From positions 186,001 through 250,000 of the forward strand of contig CALVCS010000003.1 in assembly GCA_944326035.1 (NCBI GenBank): a stretch of DNA of 64,000 bases. Direction: 5' to 3'. Below are positions 52,787 to 61,016 of the stretch, piece after piece. Below the pieces are notes generated by a model. It searched no databases. It was not told the DNA's origin and saw nothing but the letters and a program-made list of their open reading frames with translations. The position numbers and the translations under genes are program-made. The stretch is from an uncultured Alistipes sp. Its GTDB lineage: Bacteria > Bacteroidota > Bacteroidia > Bacteroidales > Rikenellaceae. How positions within the stretch are numbered: position 1 is the first letter of the stretch; the number at the start of each line of letters is the position of its first letter.

Positions 52787-53632
52787 TTATTTGTCGTGTT
52801 TGATGTCGCGGTACTCCATGCCTTTCCCGTAGGTTTTCATGGCGCGGGCACTCATCCCCATGTTGGAGAAGCCGCCGTCGTTGTAGAGGTTTTGCATGGT
52901 GACCTTGCGGGTCAGATCCGAAAAGAGGGTCAACACATAGTTGGCGCAATCCTCGGCGGTGGCATTGCCCAGAGGCGACATGCGGTCGGCAAAGTCCATC
53001 AGGTCGTTCAACCCCATCACGCCGCTACCGGCCGTTGTCGGCGTGGGCGACTGGGAAACGGTATTGATACGCACCTGCTTTTCACGGCCGTAGATGTACC
53101 CGAAACTGCGGGCGATGGATTCCAGCAGCGCCTTGGCATCGGCCATGTCGTTATATCCGTACAGGGTCCGCTGGGCGGCGATATAGGTGAGGGCCACGAT
53201 CGATCCCCAGTTGTTGAGGGCATCTTTCTTGCGGGCCACTTGGATGACTTTGTGGAACGAGATGGCTGAAATGTCGAGCGTCTTGGCCAGGAAATCGTAA
53301 TCCAGATCGTCGTAAGTCCGCCCTTTGCGTACGTTGGGCGACATGCCGATGGAGTGGAGGATAAAGTCGAATTTCCCGCCGAAATGTTCCATAGATTTTT
53401 CGATCAGGTTTTCCAGATCGGGCACGCTGGTGGCATCGGCCGGAATGACAATGCTGCCGGTTTGTTGGGCGAGCTGATTGATGGTCCCCATGCGGATGGA
53501 GACCGGCGTATTGGTGAGCACGATCTGAGCCCCTTCTTCGACGGCCCGTTGGGCCACTTTCCAGGCGATGGATTGTTCATTGAGGGCTCCGAAGATCAAG
53601 CCTTTTTTCCCTTTTAAAAGATTGTATGACAT
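52787..53632 (-). CDS. fabI: Enoyl-ACP reductase FabI
   Basis: A 281-residue short-chain reductase performing the last step of fatty-acid elongation. It starts MSYNLLKGKKGLIFGALNEQ with the nucleotide-binding Gly motif, keeps the FabI pattern SPNVRKG and the catalytic Tyr-x6-Lys (YGYNDMADAK) at about 158-165. The C-terminal tail (about 15 residues past the usual end) is basic. The start follows a consensus promoter on the minus strand. It is convergent with the M28 gene. Confidence 0.97.
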   Translation of the reverse strand: MSYNLLKGKKGLIFGALNEQSIAWKVAQRAVEEGAQIVLTNTPVSIRMGTINQLAQQTGSIVIPADATSVPDLENLIEKSMEHFGGKFDFILHSIGMSPNVRKGRTYDDLDYDFLAKTLDISAISFHKVIQVARKKDALNNWGSIVALTYIAAQRTLYGYNDMADAKALLESIARSFGYIYGREKQVRINTVSQSPTPTTAGSGVMGLNDLMDFADRMSPLGNATAEDCANYVLTLFSDLTRKVTMQNLYNDGGFSNMGMSARAMKTYGKGMEYRDIKHDK

Positions 53633-53654
53633 AGATTTCTACATTGATTCGCGG

Positions 53655-53685
53655 GCAAAGGTACGAATATTTAGCTAATCTCCAA
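53655..53685 (-). promoter_or_regulatory. fabI promoter
   Basis: On the minus strand TACCTTTGC (53655-53663) is the -7 element and TTGG (53682-53685) the -33 element with an 18-19 bp spacer. The start point is near 53648, 16 nt before the ATG. Confidence 0.82.
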
Positions 53686-53779
53686 CCCCATGGAGCGGCC
53701 GCAAAGGACGGGCTATTTGCCAATACGGGAAATTTTCACTATCTTCTCACCTACCAAACCTTAATACTGGAATTGTCTG

Positions 53780-54331
53780 ATGAAAAAATGGATTGTTTTA
53801 GGCCTGTTTATGGCGCTGATGGGCGGGTTACAGGCCCAATCCGGATGGAGCGTAACTCCCCGGGGCGGTATGCAAGTATATGTTATGCAGTCGAATATGG
53901 TCGGATTTTATGTGGGAGCGACGGCGCAATATCGTTTTGGACCGGTATGGGCCTTGCAGATGGGGGCCTTGTATGCAAATGGGTATGAGTCTTATGGATC
54001 TGGTAACCGAAGGGTCGAACATATGTTGCATTTTCCGATTCAGGTGAAAGCCTACGTGCGGGAAGGATGGTATTTGGCGACTGGACCTCAATTCCACATG
54101 CCTTTTGCTTCCAGTACTCGTTGGGGCGATTCGAAAACGACTCATACGGATGTTGAGGGAGGAGTGTCGTGGATGGTGGGCACGGGATATGACTTTCCGT
54201 GTGGCCTGACCCTCAATTTCGATTACGCGTACGGAAGCCCCGTGGCGTTCATGTCGTATATCGGGGGCGATCGGCCTTCGTGGCATCTGTTGCAGATCGG
54301 TCTCGGTTGGCGATTCGGCAAAGGAAAGTAA
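53780..54331 (+). CDS. Small outer-membrane beta-barrel protein
   Basis: A 183-residue protein with a signal peptide (MKKWIVLGLFMALMGGLQAQ). The mature part consists of alternating amphipathic strands with aromatic girdles (GFYVGATAQYRFGPVWALQMGA, MVGTGYDFPCGLTLNFDYAY) and ends with LLQIGLGWRFGKGK, an Omp-type C-terminal strand. Predicted eight strands, like PorT/OprF-like barrels in Bacteroidota. Function unknown. It is divergent from fabI. Confidence 0.7.
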   Translation: MKKWIVLGLFMALMGGLQAQSGWSVTPRGGMQVYVMQSNMVGFYVGATAQYRFGPVWALQMGALYANGYESYGSGNRRVEHMLHFPIQVKAYVREGWYLATGPQFHMPFASSTRWGDSKTTHTDVEGGVSWMVGTGYDFPCGLTLNFDYAYGSPVAFMSYIGGDRPSWHLLQIGLGWRFGKGK

Positions 54332-55049
54332 CCGGCTCGTCAAATAAAACGCGGGGCAGGGCCGGAGCGTGAAGCAAACGGCCGGTTGAGGCATTATACA
54401 AAGGAAACGCCGGGTTTCTGGAATCGCCAGGAGTTGCCTGGGCACCGGAAATGCCTGACGCGAAATCCCGGGGTATGTAAAAACCATTGGGTACGAAATA
54501 CGGGAGTTCTTTAACGGCTCACCGTTTTTGGGGGAAAGCACTGGGCTTTTCGGGAGTCGTCTGGTGCTGGGAAGCACTGGTCTTTTCGGGAATCGTCTGG
54601 TGCTGGGAAGTGTTGGGATCCCGGGACGCGTTGGAGGGCCGGGATCCCGAAATACCGGAAATTGTCAGCCAGGGTCTGGAGGACGAAGGAATCGGGAATT
54701 TTCGGGGAATGCTGAAAATTACGGGAAAATAACGTGTATGAGGTGCCCGAAACCTTTAGAATGTCGGGCGAAAGTATTAAGGATTACAGAGAATGAGACG
54801 CAGGGAAAGTGATCGATGACCCCTGGTGATTTCAGTAAGGGAGTTGCAGCGGAAGCGTTTGTTGGCTGCCGGTGGGTTCAGAGAGTGGGTTGCAGGGAGA
54901 GTGATGGCTCTTGTTGGGTTCAGGGCGCGCGTCACAGCGGGAGCGATCGTTGTCCTTTGGTGAGTTTGGAAATGGAGTTACAAAGCGATCGATTGTCCCT
55001 GTTACGTGTAGGAGCGGGGATCGGGCCCTATGGCCAGCGCATTGAGGGA
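54332..55049. repeat. Gene-less gap with 36-bp tandem repeat
   Basis: About 720 bp. A unit of 36-37 bp (GGGAAGCACTGGTCTTTTCG then GGAATCGTCTGGTGCT) occurs at 54532-54568 and 54569-54604 with three substitutions, and a partial third copy from 54605. Further along, 54836-54935 contains GGGTTCAG- and GGGAGAGTGATG-type partial repeats. The plus strand is G-rich. Plus frames here (54487, 54528, 54816) reflect the repeats and are not called. No terminator for the barrel gene was found. Confidence 0.65.
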
Positions 55050-55949
55050 CTATTGCGGAACGAACAGATAGGTGATCGTCCCTTCTTGACGATCGGGCGC
55101 CGAACCGTCCACATTGAATCGCGACAACCGGGCCGCTTCGACAGCTCGATCGAGAATACACTCGTCGTTGGTCGAGGTACTCCCGACTGAAGCGGCGGTG
55201 ACTTTCCCGTTCCGGTTGACGGTGATATTGACGACGACCTGCCCGCCTCCTTCGCATTGATAGGCCGGAACGTGCATGTACACCGCCGAACGTCCCGCCA
55301 ACGAAAAGGAGATGATCACATTCCCTTTCACCTTCACCGTTTCCTGCTTTTCGGAAGGGTCGGTCTGTTTTTTCTGGGCGTTGCGGGCGTCGATCATGGC
55401 TTGTTCTTCGCTTAACCCCTTTTCGTAGGCTTCCCGCGAAGCTCGCATCCGATCCTGAACCTCTTGGGCCTGTTCGGCCAGATCTTCCGGAATGGGATTG
55501 TTACGAAGGGTTTGGGATTCGGCGATCGTCTTGGAGTCTTCGTTGGAAATTTGGTTGCGCGCCTCGCGCAGACTTTGTTCCAACTCCTGGCGCTCTTCCG
55601 GTGTCAGCGGCTTCTGCTCGGGTTGAGGCGGAAGATCCTCCATGGAGATATAGATCGTATTTTCAGGGGTTTGGCGTCCGATGATGATCTTGGCGGAGAT
55701 GAAGACGATCCCCAAAATCAAATAGGCGATGACCGTAATGCAAAGCCCCACTTTGTGGTCATAGGCCCAACTGCCCGGATCGGTCGGTCGCTTTTCGAAC
55801 GGTAAAACGATACGACGTCTGCGCGGATCGCGCCGCTCTTCCGGAGGGGGAGGCGGACCCGGTCGGCGATCGTTCGGGTGGTTTCCCGGGCGACCCGATT
55901 GGGCTCCATACGGCGGATGTTGCGGTTCTGGTCTTCGATCCTGTCTCAT
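55050..55949 (-). CDS. TonB-like energy transducer with cytoplasmic extension
   Basis: A 299-residue protein starting at the ATG at 55949 (the frame extends to 56015 but the promoter lies inside). Unlike classical TonB, the single transmembrane helix (about 67-90, VGLCITVIAYLILGIVFI) follows about 66 residues of Pro/Arg/Gly-rich cytoplasmic sequence. After it come a Glu/Gln/Arg-rich periplasmic coiled region and a C-terminal TonB domain (GGQVVVNITVNRNGKVTAASVG, ending DRQEGTITYLFVPQ). TonB proteins transmit proton-motive force to outer-membrane receptors; no receptor is adjacent. It is divergent from lpxC/fabZ. Confidence 0.8.
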   Translation of the reverse strand: MRQDRRPEPQHPPYGAQSGRPGNHPNDRRPGPPPPPEERRDPRRRRIVLPFEKRPTDPGSWAYDHKVGLCITVIAYLILGIVFISAKIIIGRQTPENTIYISMEDLPPQPEQKPLTPEERQELEQSLREARNQISNEDSKTIAESQTLRNNPIPEDLAEQAQEVQDRMRASREAYEKGLSEEQAMIDARNAQKKQTDPSEKQETVKVKGNVIISFSLAGRSAVYMHVPAYQCEGGGQVVVNITVNRNGKVTAASVGSTSTNDECILDRAVEAARLSRFNVDGSAPDRQEGTITYLFVPQ

Positions 55950-55970
55950 CGTACGCGCTAAAATTCTGCA

Positions 55971-55979
55971 CAAAAGTAC
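55971..55979 (-). promoter_or_regulatory. Promoter -7 element for the TonB-like gene
   Basis: The minus strand reads TACTTTTGT, an exact -7 match 21 bp before the ATG at 55949. Confidence 0.65.
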
Positions 55980-56000
55980 GATTTCTTTATAAAAATTTAA

Positions 56001-56009
56001 TACCTTTGT
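56001..56009 (+). promoter_or_regulatory. lpxC/fabZ promoter -7 element
   Basis: TACCTTTGT matches the -7 consensus 18 bp before the ATG. It lies only 21 bp from the divergent -7 of the TonB-like gene. Confidence 0.7.
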
Positions 56010-56027
56010 AGACAAAATATTTTAAAC

Positions 56028-57428
56028 ATGTCAGTTGCGCAGAAAACGTTAAAAGCACCGATTTCCTTTTCCGGAAAAGGGTTGCATACGGGACTTCCGG
56101 TCCATATGAGCGTACTGCCTGCCGAAGCGGGAACGGGTATTCGTTTCCGTCGTGTGGACCTGGAAGGGGCCCCGGAGGTGGAGGCGCTGAGTGATTATGT
56201 GGTAGATACTTCGCGAGGAACGACCATCGAAAAGAAAGGCGTGCGGATCAGCACCATCGAACATGTGATGGGTGCCTTGTGGGCCATGGGCGTGGACAAT
56301 GCGGTGATCGAAGTCGATGCCCCCGAAACCCCTATTATGGATGGTTCGGCCGCCGAATATGTGGCCGCGATCGAACAGGTCGGACTGGTCGATCAGCCGG
56401 CCGAACGGGTCTACTACGATATCGATGAAAAAACGGCCTTTACGCTGCTGGAAAAGGGCGTGGAAATCGCGGCATATCCCGATGACCATTTTTCGGTGGA
56501 TGTCAACATCGATTTCGGATCGAAAATCCTGGGGAATCAGTATGCCCGTCTGGACAGTATCGAGGATTTTGGCACACAAATCGCACCTTGTCGGACGTTC
56601 GTTTTTCTGCATGAACTCGAACCGCTCATTCAGCACAATCTGATCAAGGGCGGCGATCTGGATAACGCCATCGTGATTGTCGAACACGAGATCTCCGAGG
56701 AAGAGCTGGAACGCCTCTCCGCCCTGTTCCATAAAAAGAACGTGAAGGTGAAGGAGGGATACCTCAATAACCTGAAACTGCGCTTCCCGAACGAATGCGC
56801 TCGGCATAAATTGCTCGATATGATCGGGGATATGGCCTTGATCGGCACCCGTATTCGGGGACGTATCGTGGCTTATAAACCGGGCCATTTCGCCAATACC
56901 GAATTTGCGAAATTGGTGCGTAAACAGATCCGACGCAGCTCGGCCAAACCTTGGTTCAAGTATAATCCCAATGTAGAACCGCTGTATGATATCAACCAGA
57001 TTCGCAGGATGTTGCCGCATCGGCCTCCCTTTTTGCTGGTCGACAAGGTGCTGTATGTGGATCCCCAACGGGTCGTAGGGATTAAAAACGTGACCATGAA
57101 CGAACCCTTCTTCGTGGGCCATTTCCCCAACGAGCCGGTGATGCCGGGGGTGCTGATCGTCGAAGCGATGGCACAGTGCGGCGGTATTCTGGCCCTGCAC
57201 AACATCCCCGATCCGGAAAATTACAGTACCTATTTCATGAAGATCGACGGGGTGAAATTCAAACGGAAAATCGTGCCGGGCGATACGTTGCAGTTCGAAT
57301 TGAAGCTGGCGGAACCGATTCGTCGAGGCATCGTGCTGATGGAAGCCCGAGCCTATGTGGGCGATACGTTGGCGACCGAAGCCCTGTTGATGGCCCAGAT
57401 TGCCCACAATAAACCCGCTGAAAAGTAG
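56028..57428 (+). CDS. lpxC/fabZ: Bifunctional LpxC deacetylase / FabZ dehydratase
   Basis: A 466-residue fusion typical of Bacteroidota. The N-terminal part (1 to about 310) is LpxC: the UDP-3-O-acyl-GlcNAc deacetylase with Zn ligands in STIEHVMGALWAMG and RHKLLDMIGDMALIG. The C-terminal part (about 325-466) is FabZ: MLPHRPPFLLVDKV, with catalytic His365 and Glu379 in VGHFPNEPVMPGVLIVEAMA. LpxC commits lipid A synthesis; FabZ dehydrates hydroxyacyl-ACP in fatty-acid synthesis, so the fusion couples the two. It precedes lpxA by 36 bp. Confidence 0.98.
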   Translation: MSVAQKTLKAPISFSGKGLHTGLPVHMSVLPAEAGTGIRFRRVDLEGAPEVEALSDYVVDTSRGTTIEKKGVRISTIEHVMGALWAMGVDNAVIEVDAPETPIMDGSAAEYVAAIEQVGLVDQPAERVYYDIDEKTAFTLLEKGVEIAAYPDDHFSVDVNIDFGSKILGNQYARLDSIEDFGTQIAPCRTFVFLHELEPLIQHNLIKGGDLDNAIVIVEHEISEEELERLSALFHKKNVKVKEGYLNNLKLRFPNECARHKLLDMIGDMALIGTRIRGRIVAYKPGHFANTEFAKLVRKQIRRSSAKPWFKYNPNVEPLYDINQIRRMLPHRPPFLLVDKVLYVDPQRVVGIKNVTMNEPFFVGHFPNEPVMPGVLIVEAMAQCGGILALHNIPDPENYSTYFMKIDGVKFKRKIVPGDTLQFELKLAEPIRRGIVLMEARAYVGDTLATEALLMAQIAHNKPAEK

Positions 57429-57464
57429 TCACATTAATCATTCTATAACCTTCTGTCTTGTAAG

Positions 57465-58268
57465 ATGATCAGTCCTTTAGCCTATGTCTCTCCGAAAGCT
57501 CAGCTCGGTGAAAATGTAACCGTTGAACCTTTTGCTTACATCGCCGACGATGTGGTGGTCGGAGAGGGTACCTGGATCGGTCCGGGTGCGGTGTTGCAGA
57601 ATGGCACCCGCATGGGAAAATGTTGTCAGGTACATACGGCTGCCGTGGTGGCCGGGATTCCGCAGGATTTAAAATTCAAAGGCGAATATACTACCGCCGA
57701 AATCGGAGATTATACCAATATTCGCGAATGTGTGACCATTAGCCGAGGAACGGCCGCAAAAGGCAAAACGGTGGTCGGCAGTCATACGTTGCTGATGGCC
57801 TATGCCCATGTGGGGCATGACTGTGTGGTGGGCGACCATTGCGTGATTGTCAACCGAGTGTCGATGGCCGGCGAAGTAGAAATCGGCGACTGGGCCGTGG
57901 TGGGAGGTCATGTGGCCATCCATCAGTTTACGCGCATCGGGGCCCATGCCATGGTGGCCGGAGGGTCGCTGGTGGGGAAAGATATCCCGCCGTTTGTGAA
58001 AGCCGGACATAACCCGCTGGCATTTGTCGGGGCCAACTACATCGGCTTGCGGCGTCGGGGCTTTACTTCGGAAAAAATCTCGGAAATTCAGGAGATGTTC
58101 CGCATTCTGTTCCAATCGGGGTATGGCTACTCCAAAGCGTGTGATCTGGTCGAAGCCCAGATGCCGCCAACGCCGGAACGGGATTTGGTGCTCTCGTTCA
58201 TCCGAAGTTCGAAGCGCGGGATCCTCAAGCCGTTTAATGCGATGAAAGCGAAAGAGGAGATCGAATAA
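57465..58268 (+). CDS. lpxA: UDP-N-acetylglucosamine acyltransferase LpxA
   Basis: A 267-residue left-handed beta-helix acyltransferase starting lipid A biosynthesis. The hexapeptide coils are visible throughout (GENVTVEPFAYIADDVVVGEG, IGPGAVLQNGTRMG), and the catalytic histidine lies in YAHVGHDCVVGDH. The C-terminal helical domain ends in RGILKPFNAMKAKEEIE. It is likely co-transcribed with lpxC/fabZ 36 bp upstream and ends in a terminator. Confidence 0.98.
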   Translation: MISPLAYVSPKAQLGENVTVEPFAYIADDVVVGEGTWIGPGAVLQNGTRMGKCCQVHTAAVVAGIPQDLKFKGEYTTAEIGDYTNIRECVTISRGTAAKGKTVVGSHTLLMAYAHVGHDCVVGDHCVIVNRVSMAGEVEIGDWAVVGGHVAIHQFTRIGAHAMVAGGSLVGKDIPPFVKAGHNPLAFVGANYIGLRRRGFTSEKISEIQEMFRILFQSGYGYSKACDLVEAQMPPTPERDLVLSFIRSSKRGILKPFNAMKAKEEIE

Positions 58269-58280
58269 TCCACATAGAGA

Positions 58281-58308
58281 AAGGCTGCCGATATAGACAG
58301 CCTTTTTT
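58281..58308 (+). terminator. Intrinsic terminator after lpxA
   Basis: AAGGCTG (58281-58287) pairs with CAGCCTT (58298-58304) and T6 follows. Confidence 0.85.
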
Positions 58309-58334
58309 GTTCACCAGTAAACAGGTTTGAACGG

Positions 58335-58961
58335 ATGAAGACATTTTGGGTGATGTTGTGTTGTCTGTTGCCGGCGCTCGGTGTTGCGCAGACGGAGTTT
58401 CCCTATGTCAAGTTGTTGTCCATGTCGACGGAACAGCTTCGGGCCGAGAAATTCAAGTACGATAAGGATCGCAATCGGGAGGTGTTGCGCAAAAGCAACG
58501 GATGGCAGGTGACGGCCAATGTGCTGTCGGCCCTCGGGGGAACGACCGGTGATATCCGACCGGCCGAAAATGATTATGAGGTGGTGATCCAGTATGGCGA
58601 GCAGGGAATCGCCTATGTGGAAGTGACCTTTTTTAAGGATGAAACTTACCACGACCTGCTGACGTTTGCGCATGATCAGGGGGAGGATCTCTTGGAAACC
58701 AATTCCGGAAAATTGGACAAGATCCAGTTTCAGTATGCCGGATATGCTTTTGAGCTGACCCGGCGGTTGCAGGAGGTGAAAACGACCACGGATCGCACGG
58801 CAGCCTTGACCAAGACGTTCGACGAATCCTATAATGTATACCGATATGTCATTTGGACCGGGCGACCGGCCTCTTCGGACTGGCTCACCCGACAAGCGCA
58901 GAAGCAGGAAAAGCGGGCGGTCAAAGGGAAAAAGAAACAGGATGTCTCGTCTTTCATGTAA
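58335..58961 (+). CDS. Secreted protein of unknown function
   Basis: A 208-residue protein with a signal peptide (MKTFWVMLCCLLPALGVAQ). The mature part is mixed alpha/beta with charged loops (EQLRAEKFKYDKDRNREVLRK, YGEQGIAYVEVTFFKDE), and a basic tail (QEKRAVKGKKKQDVSSFM). I do not recognise the family. It follows the lpxA terminator and is separated from rimP by about 200 bp that carry the rimP promoters. Confidence 0.55.
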   Translation: MKTFWVMLCCLLPALGVAQTEFPYVKLLSMSTEQLRAEKFKYDKDRNREVLRKSNGWQVTANVLSALGGTTGDIRPAENDYEVVIQYGEQGIAYVEVTFFKDETYHDLLTFAHDQGEDLLETNSGKLDKIQFQYAGYAFELTRRLQEVKTTTDRTAALTKTFDESYNVYRYVIWTGRPASSDWLTRQAQKQEKRAVKGKKKQDVSSFM

Positions 58962-59036
58962 ACAGCCAGGAGATGATCGGTGGAACGGGACGCGGAACCG
59001 GATGCCGGATTATGTTGGTTATTTCGGGAGAGGGTA

Positions 59037-59068
59037 TTGTGATTTTGCGGTTTATTTGCTATATTTGT
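59037..59068 (+). promoter_or_regulatory. Distal rimP operon promoter (P1)
   Basis: TATATTTGT (59060-59068) is an exact -7 match, with TTG at 59037-59039 at a 20-bp spacing as the -33 element. Confidence 0.6.
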
Positions 59069-59080
59069 GGCGACAAGATC

Positions 59081-59110
59081 AGAAGGCTGGGGACGCGAGT
59101 CCCTTCTTTT
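59081..59110 (+). terminator. Terminator/attenuator between two rimP promoters
   Basis: AGAAGG and GGGAC (59081-59094) pair with GTCCC and TTCT (59099-59107) around a GCGA tetraloop, with a short bulge, followed by TTTT. It lies between P1 and P2, so P1 transcripts would meet it in the leader. Confidence 0.55.
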
Positions 59111-59111
59111 G

Positions 59112-59120
59112 TACCTTTGC
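59112..59120 (+). promoter_or_regulatory. Proximal rimP operon promoter (P2)
   Basis: TACCTTTGC is an exact -7 match just beyond the hairpin; transcription would begin near 59127, 38 nt before the rimP ATG. Confidence 0.65.
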
Positions 59121-59164
59121 CTCGTTGAAAGGCGCTGATTGAAAGAAATTTAAAGGGAAAAGAG

Positions 59165-59632
59165 ATGATAGATGCTGCCGCGTTACGCCGAGAAGTGGAG
59201 GCACTGCTGGAGGGAACAGACCTCTTTGTGGTGGAGTTGAAAGTCTCCCTCGCAAACGAAATCGAAGTGGTGCTGGATAGCGATACGGCCCTGGATCTCG
59301 ATACCCTGGCGGATCTGAACCGCCGGATCGAACAGACCCTCGATCGGGATGCGGAAGATTTTCAGTTGACCGTTTCGTCGGCCGGGGTAGGCCAACCGTT
59401 GCGCTTGTTGCGCCAATATCGTAAGTTGATCGACCAGAGCCTGGAAGTGGTGCTGACCTCGGGCGTGAAACTCCTGGCTGTGTTGCGGGAAGTGCATGAC
59501 GATGCCGTGGTGGTGGAATATCCCGAAAAGGTGAGCGTTGAAGGGAAAAAACGCAAGGAAACCATCACCGTCCGTCGCGAAATCCCCCTGACGGAGATTA
59601 AGACCGCTTGCGAGTACTTGACTTTTAAATAG
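59165..59632 (+). CDS. rimP: Ribosome maturation factor RimP
   Basis: A 155-residue 30S assembly factor. Both halves are visible: the N-terminal alpha/beta domain (LFVVELKVSLANEIEVVLDS, DLNRRIEQTLDRDAEDFQLTVSSAGVGQPL) and the C-terminal SH3-like domain (VLREVHDDAVVVEYPE). It is the first gene of the rimP-nusA-infB operon, the arrangement found widely in bacteria. The nusA start is 21 bp after its stop. Confidence 0.95.
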   Translation: MIDAAALRREVEALLEGTDLFVVELKVSLANEIEVVLDSDTALDLDTLADLNRRIEQTLDRDAEDFQLTVSSAGVGQPLRLLRQYRKLIDQSLEVVLTSGVKLLAVLREVHDDAVVVEYPEKVSVEGKKRKETITVRREIPLTEIKTACEYLTFK

Positions 59633-59653
59633 AAATTTTAGCAATTCACAGAT

Positions 59654-60883
59654 ATGGACAATCTCAATCTGATAAGCAGTTTTGCCGAGTTCAAAGAGCT
59701 GAAGAATATCGACAAGAATACCATGATCGGGGTCTTGGAAGACGTGTTCCGTCATCAGTTGATCAAGACGTACGAAACGGATGAGAATTTCGACGTCATT
59801 ATCAATCCCGAAAAGGGCGACCTGGAAATCTGGCGGAACCGAACCATCGTCGAAGACGGTCAGGTGGAAAACCCCAATCAGCAGATTTCGCTGAGTGATG
59901 CCCGGGCGATCGACCCGACCTATGAGGTGGGCGAAGAGGTGGCCGACGAGATCAAACTGTCTGATTTCGGACGGCGTGCCGTCTTGTCGTTGCGTCAGAA
60001 CCTGGCTTCGCGCATCATGGACCTCGAAAAGGCCAACCTGTATGAAAAGTACAAGGAAAAAGTGGGAGAAATCATTACGGGCGAAGTTTATCAGGTGTGG
60101 AAAAAAGAGGTGCTGGTCCTCGACGACGAAGACAACGAACTGGTCCTGCCGAAATCGGAACAGATTCCCAGCGACTTCTTCCGGAAGGGAGACAGCATCA
60201 AGGCCATTGTCTCGAAGGTGGAAATGCGCAATAACAATCCGACCATTATCCTGTCTCGTACGGCTCCCGAATTCTTGGAACGCCTCTTCGAAATGGAAGT
60301 GCCCGAAATCTACGACGGTCTGATCACCATCAAAAAGATCGTCCGTATCCCGGGCGAACGGGCTAAAGTGGCCGTCGAATCGTACGATGACCGGATCGAT
60401 CCCGTAGGCGCCTGCGTCGGGATGAAAGGCTCGCGTATCTATTCGATCGTGAAGGAGCTGCGGAACGAAAATATCGATGTGGTCAATTATACCTCCAATC
60501 CCCAGCTGATGATTCAACGGGCGTTGAACCCGGCGAAGATCTCGTCGATCCAGATCAACGAAGAGACCAAAACCGCTTCGGTCTACCTCAAACCCACTGA
60601 AGTTTCGTTGGCGATCGGGAAAGGTGGGTTGAATATCCGACTGGCCAGTATGCTGACGGGCTATGACCTGGATGTGTATCGCGAAGTGGAAGAGGAAGAT
60701 GTGGCCCTGGACGAATTCTCGGACGAAATCGACCAGTGGATCATCGACCAGTTCAAGGCGATCGGTTGCGATACGGCCAAGAGTGTCTTGGAGTTGCCGG
60801 TCGATGAGTTGGTTCGCCTGACCGACCTCGAAGAGGAAACGATCCAGGAAGTGGTCGGGATCCTCAAAGCCGAGTTCGAATAG
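59654..60883 (+). CDS. nusA: Transcription termination/antitermination factor NusA
   Basis: A 409-residue protein with the N-terminal RNA polymerase-binding domain (about 1-130), S1 (about 134-200, GEIITGEVYQVWKKEVLVLD), KH1 (VRIPGERAKVAVESYDDRIDPVGACVG) and KH2 (VSLAIGKGGLNIRLASMLTGYDL) domains. It ends with a short C-terminal region (EEETIQEVVGILKAEFE). It binds RNA polymerase and nascent RNA, affecting pausing and termination. It lies 21 bp after rimP and 133 bp before infB; the E. coli enzyme also has extra C-terminal acidic repeats that are missing here, as usual outside proteobacteria. Confidence 0.97.
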   Translation: MDNLNLISSFAEFKELKNIDKNTMIGVLEDVFRHQLIKTYETDENFDVIINPEKGDLEIWRNRTIVEDGQVENPNQQISLSDARAIDPTYEVGEEVADEIKLSDFGRRAVLSLRQNLASRIMDLEKANLYEKYKEKVGEIITGEVYQVWKKEVLVLDDEDNELVLPKSEQIPSDFFRKGDSIKAIVSKVEMRNNNPTIILSRTAPEFLERLFEMEVPEIYDGLITIKKIVRIPGERAKVAVESYDDRIDPVGACVGMKGSRIYSIVKELRNENIDVVNYTSNPQLMIQRALNPAKISSIQINEETKTASVYLKPTEVSLAIGKGGLNIRLASMLTGYDLDVYREVEEEDVALDEFSDEIDQWIIDQFKAIGCDTAKSVLELPVDELVRLTDLEEETIQEVVGILKAEFE

Positions 60884-61016
60884 CCATATAGGGGCGGGGC
60901 TTAGGGTCGGTACCGAGCCCATTCCGTCCTTCACCGGGGGATGTCCCGGATGAAAAGCCGAAGAGAGAAGTAATAGCAGATTTATCGAAACACTGAAACG
61001 CCGAAAAATAGAACGT

